This document shows, one piece after another, positions 6,071 through 7,889 of a stretch of 7,889 nucleotides of DNA; positions within the stretch are counted from its first letter, which is position 1, and every line of letters begins with the position of its first letter. Under the pieces are notes generated by a model. That model was not told the DNA's origin and made no database searches. It saw only the letters and a list, made by a program, of their open reading frames with translations. Origin of the DNA: JAHEJX01 sp041605955 (GTDB taxonomy: Bacteria > Actinomycetota > Acidimicrobiia > Spongiisociales > UBA5794); NCBI GenBank assembly GCA_041605955.1, contig JBFIXI010000114.1:1-7889 (forward strand). Reading direction: 5' to 3'. The position numbers and the translations under genes are program-made.

Positions 6071-7353
6071 ATGGTGAAGTCGCCAAGATCCTCGATCGTA
6101 TCGAGACCTCCAAAGAAGACATGGCAGAACTCATGTTGCACCTGGGGAACACCTACGGGCCCTTCGGACAGGAGGCGAGCACTGCCGCAGAGGTTCACGA
6201 CTGGTACAGCCAAAACGGGATGAGCTCCGACATGGTCGAAATCATCGAGGGGCGGGCGTGTGTCGTGGGGCGAGTCTCTGGGAACGGCACCGGCAAGTCC
6301 CTGATATACAACGCACACTTGGACACAGAGGCATCCGGCAAGGATTTCGAGACGCTGATGAATGCGCCCGACCCGAACATCGTCGGTGCTCGCCGGGAGG
6401 GGGATCGGATATTCGGCCACACCGTCCAGAACGATCGAGGCTGCATGGCAATGCAGATGATCGCGGGCCGCGCCATTGCAGAGTCAGGCATCACTCTCAA
6501 GGGGGATCTGCTCTTGAAGTCGGCTGCCGGCGAAACAGGCGCCGCCCCGGTCGATGAGTATCAGGGTCTGCGTTACGACGGCAAGGGATTCGGAACGACG
6601 TACCTCGTCGATCACGGTTACAGAGCCGACTACGCAGTCATCGCAGAGACCACCGACTTCGCCGCTTCGTGGATCCAGTGCGGCGCCGCCTATTACAAGG
6701 TCACGCTGCGCGGCAAGAACATGTACACGCCGCGACTGATACGCACCGCGACCCTTGCCGACCAGCCCAACGCGATCGTCCGCGCCGCCAGCGTGGTGGA
6801 GCTGATCGAGAAGTGGGCCATCGAGTTCGAAGCCTCTCGCACCCGTCAGACCGACTGCGGGATGATGCGCCCCAAGGCGCAGGTCGGTGCGATCCGCGGC
6901 GGGATACCCTGGCGTCCGAATCGGTCGGCCACCTACACAGCTCTCTACGTAGACGTGCGCACCCTGCCGGGCGAGAACGTCGAGTCCGTGACCCGGGCAC
7001 TGACCGACGCGGTGCGATCGACCGGCCTCGAAGTAGAGGTTGATCTCATCATGGCCAAGGCCGGATATGAAGCGCCGCGAGAGTCGATCGCTCCGCTCCT
7101 CGACGAGATCCAAACCGCCCATCGTGAGGTCCGCGACCAGGAAATGCCTGAATTCGCGGAAGATGCAGTTGTGGGCATGTGGCGGGACACCAACGTGTAC
7201 AACCGGGTTGGCATCCCGTCCCTCACATTCGGACCAAGTCGGGGTAAGGCAGCTGTACAAGGCACAGGGTTCATCGAGCTCGACGACTTCATCGACGGCG
7301 CCAAGATCTACGCTCTCACTGCGCTGGCGATCTGCGCCGACATCCGGCCGTAG
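6067..7353 (+). CDS. M20-family metallohydrolase (peptidase/deacylase-like), 428 aa
   Basis: M20 enzymes are cytoplasmic, usually two-zinc hydrolases of peptide or N-acyl bonds (ArgE, DapE, carboxypeptidase G2 types). Visible in the catalytic domain: H84 and D86 in NAHLDTE, bridging D123 in QNDRGC, catalytic-type E156 in AGETGA (the usual second Glu of the EE pair is Thr), and E194 in AETTD. The dimerisation/lid region begins near 205. Its usual GxxxH motif reads GKNMYT, with Y220 where the conserved His is expected, and the final metal-ligand His near the C-terminus (389-408) is not evident. Chemistry may therefore differ from a standard M20 enzyme. The ATG at 6067 is chosen because it overlaps the ATPase stop as ATGA and follows GGAAGA (6055-6060); a GTG at 6025 would add 14 residues but lacks support. 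Probably the last gene of the operon. Substrate unknown. Confidence 0.87.
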   Translation: MNGEVAKILDRIETSKEDMAELMLHLGNTYGPFGQEASTAAEVHDWYSQNGMSSDMVEIIEGRACVVGRVSGNGTGKSLIYNAHLDTEASGKDFETLMNAPDPNIVGARREGDRIFGHTVQNDRGCMAMQMIAGRAIAESGITLKGDLLLKSAAGETGAAPVDEYQGLRYDGKGFGTTYLVDHGYRADYAVIAETTDFAASWIQCGAAYYKVTLRGKNMYTPRLIRTATLADQPNAIVRAASVVELIEKWAIEFEASRTRQTDCGMMRPKAQVGAIRGGIPWRPNRSATYTALYVDVRTLPGENVESVTRALTDAVRSTGLEVEVDLIMAKAGYEAPRESIAPLLDEIQTAHREVRDQEMPEFAEDAVVGMWRDTNVYNRVGIPSLTFGPSRGKAAVQGTGFIELDDFIDGAKIYALTALAICADIRP

Positions 7354-7363
7354 AGCCTTTCGG

Positions 7364-7889
7364 TTACACCTCTTCGCGAGACTCGAGGCTGCCGCTCTGG
7401 AGGTGGCGATCGAACCATTCCACGATCTGCGGGATCACCTCATCGCCGTACTGCTTGTAGGCGGCATAGTGCGTCGTGTGGCGCTGGATGATCAGCTTCT
7501 TCGGTCCGGGAGCCGCCCGGTACAGCGCCTCGGCGTGGTCGGTAGGTGTGACCGCATCGTCGGCAACTCCAATGATCATCAGATTCTCCACGTTGCCGAC
7601 GACCTCGATCGGCTTGTACTCCATGATGGCCTCAGCCGAACGCAGCTGCACCGATGTGGGCGTCCTCGAATCGACATCTTCTTTGACGTTGGACGCCCTC
7701 CGTTCCGGAGTCGGGACCATGATCTCTTCGCGCGGATGAACCATCTCGCCCTTGCCGGTGGTGACTCTGGTCACCCGATCCGCTTCGAGCCGTTCCAGGA
7801 ATGACAACCACTCGTGCTCGCTGCGCATGCGGTGTAGCCAGTCCGCGCCGTCGGCCACCGGCACTTGCGAAACGGCACAACCGATTCGA
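7364..7889 (-). CDS. Alpha/beta hydrolase, C-terminal part (runs off the right edge)
   Basis: Partial gene; the reading frame is open to the window edge and only about 174 codons are visible. The first visible residues, IGCAVSQVPVADG, resemble the strand after the nucleophile elbow in alpha/beta hydrolases of the dienelactone hydrolase/X-Pro dipeptidyl-peptidase-like group. The acid and base of the triad are visible: Asp in GVADDAVTP and His in RHTTHYAAY. The nucleophile Ser must lie outside the window. A GTG at 7864 is in frame but is probably not the start, because the preceding codons read as family sequence. Its stop is ten bases from the M20 stop in convergent orientation, with no room for a terminator. 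Likely an esterase, lactonase or peptidase, possibly in the same catabolic theme, but on the opposite strand. Confidence 0.8.
   Translation of the reverse strand, partial: RIGCAVSQVPVADGADWLHRMRSEHEWLSFLERLEADRVTRVTTGKGEMVHPREEIMVPTPERRASNVKEDVDSRTPTSVQLRSAEAIMEYKPIEVVGNVENLMIIGVADDAVTPTDHAEALYRAAPGPKKLIIQRHTTHYAAYKQYGDEVIPQIVEWFDRHLQSGSLESREEV

Overview
The window is GC-rich, tightly packed bacterial DNA with clear Shine-Dalgarno sequences, some GTG starts and ATGA or short stop/start overlaps. This suggests a high-GC lineage such as an actinobacterium or a Chloroflexi-like organism. No marker gene is present, so the taxon cannot be fixed. The gene content looks like accessory catabolism.

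Layout. (1) 37-74 is the 5' half of a tRNA-Arg(CCU) gene that stops matching a tRNA just after the anticodon loop. (2) 75-548 has no confident gene; it holds several hairpins and one possible small secreted ORF. (3) 549-1763 on the minus strand is an MFS permease. (4) 1764-1880 is a divergent promoter region with a GntR-like palindrome. (5) 1881-7353 on the plus strand is a five-gene run: bicupin 1, a second MFS permease, bicupin 2, a small AAA+ ATPase resembling Pch2/TRIP13, and an M20-family metallohydrolase. (6) From 7364 to the right edge, on the minus strand, lies the C-terminal part of an alpha/beta hydrolase, convergent with the M20 gene.

How the genes may work together. The bicupins resemble the gentisate 1,2-dioxygenase-like superfamily. 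With two permeases, an M20 amidohydrolase/peptidase-type enzyme and an alpha/beta hydrolase nearby, the cluster looks like an uptake and breakdown pathway for an organic substrate, perhaps aromatic or amide-linked. The substrate cannot be read from the sequence. Near-identical palindromes (GGTATACAGAATACC at 1824-1838; TGTATACAGCATACC on the minus strand of 4127-4141) sit before both bicupin genes, each overlapping a plausible -10 element. One regulator, probably GntR-type and not encoded here, may therefore control both halves of the cluster.

The most unusual component is the Pch2/TRIP13-like ATPase. It is embedded by overlaps between a bicupin and the M20 gene, with no HORMA protein or CD-NTase in the window. 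I infer, without proof, that it acts as a remodeller or activase for a cluster enzyme rather than in CBASS-type defence.
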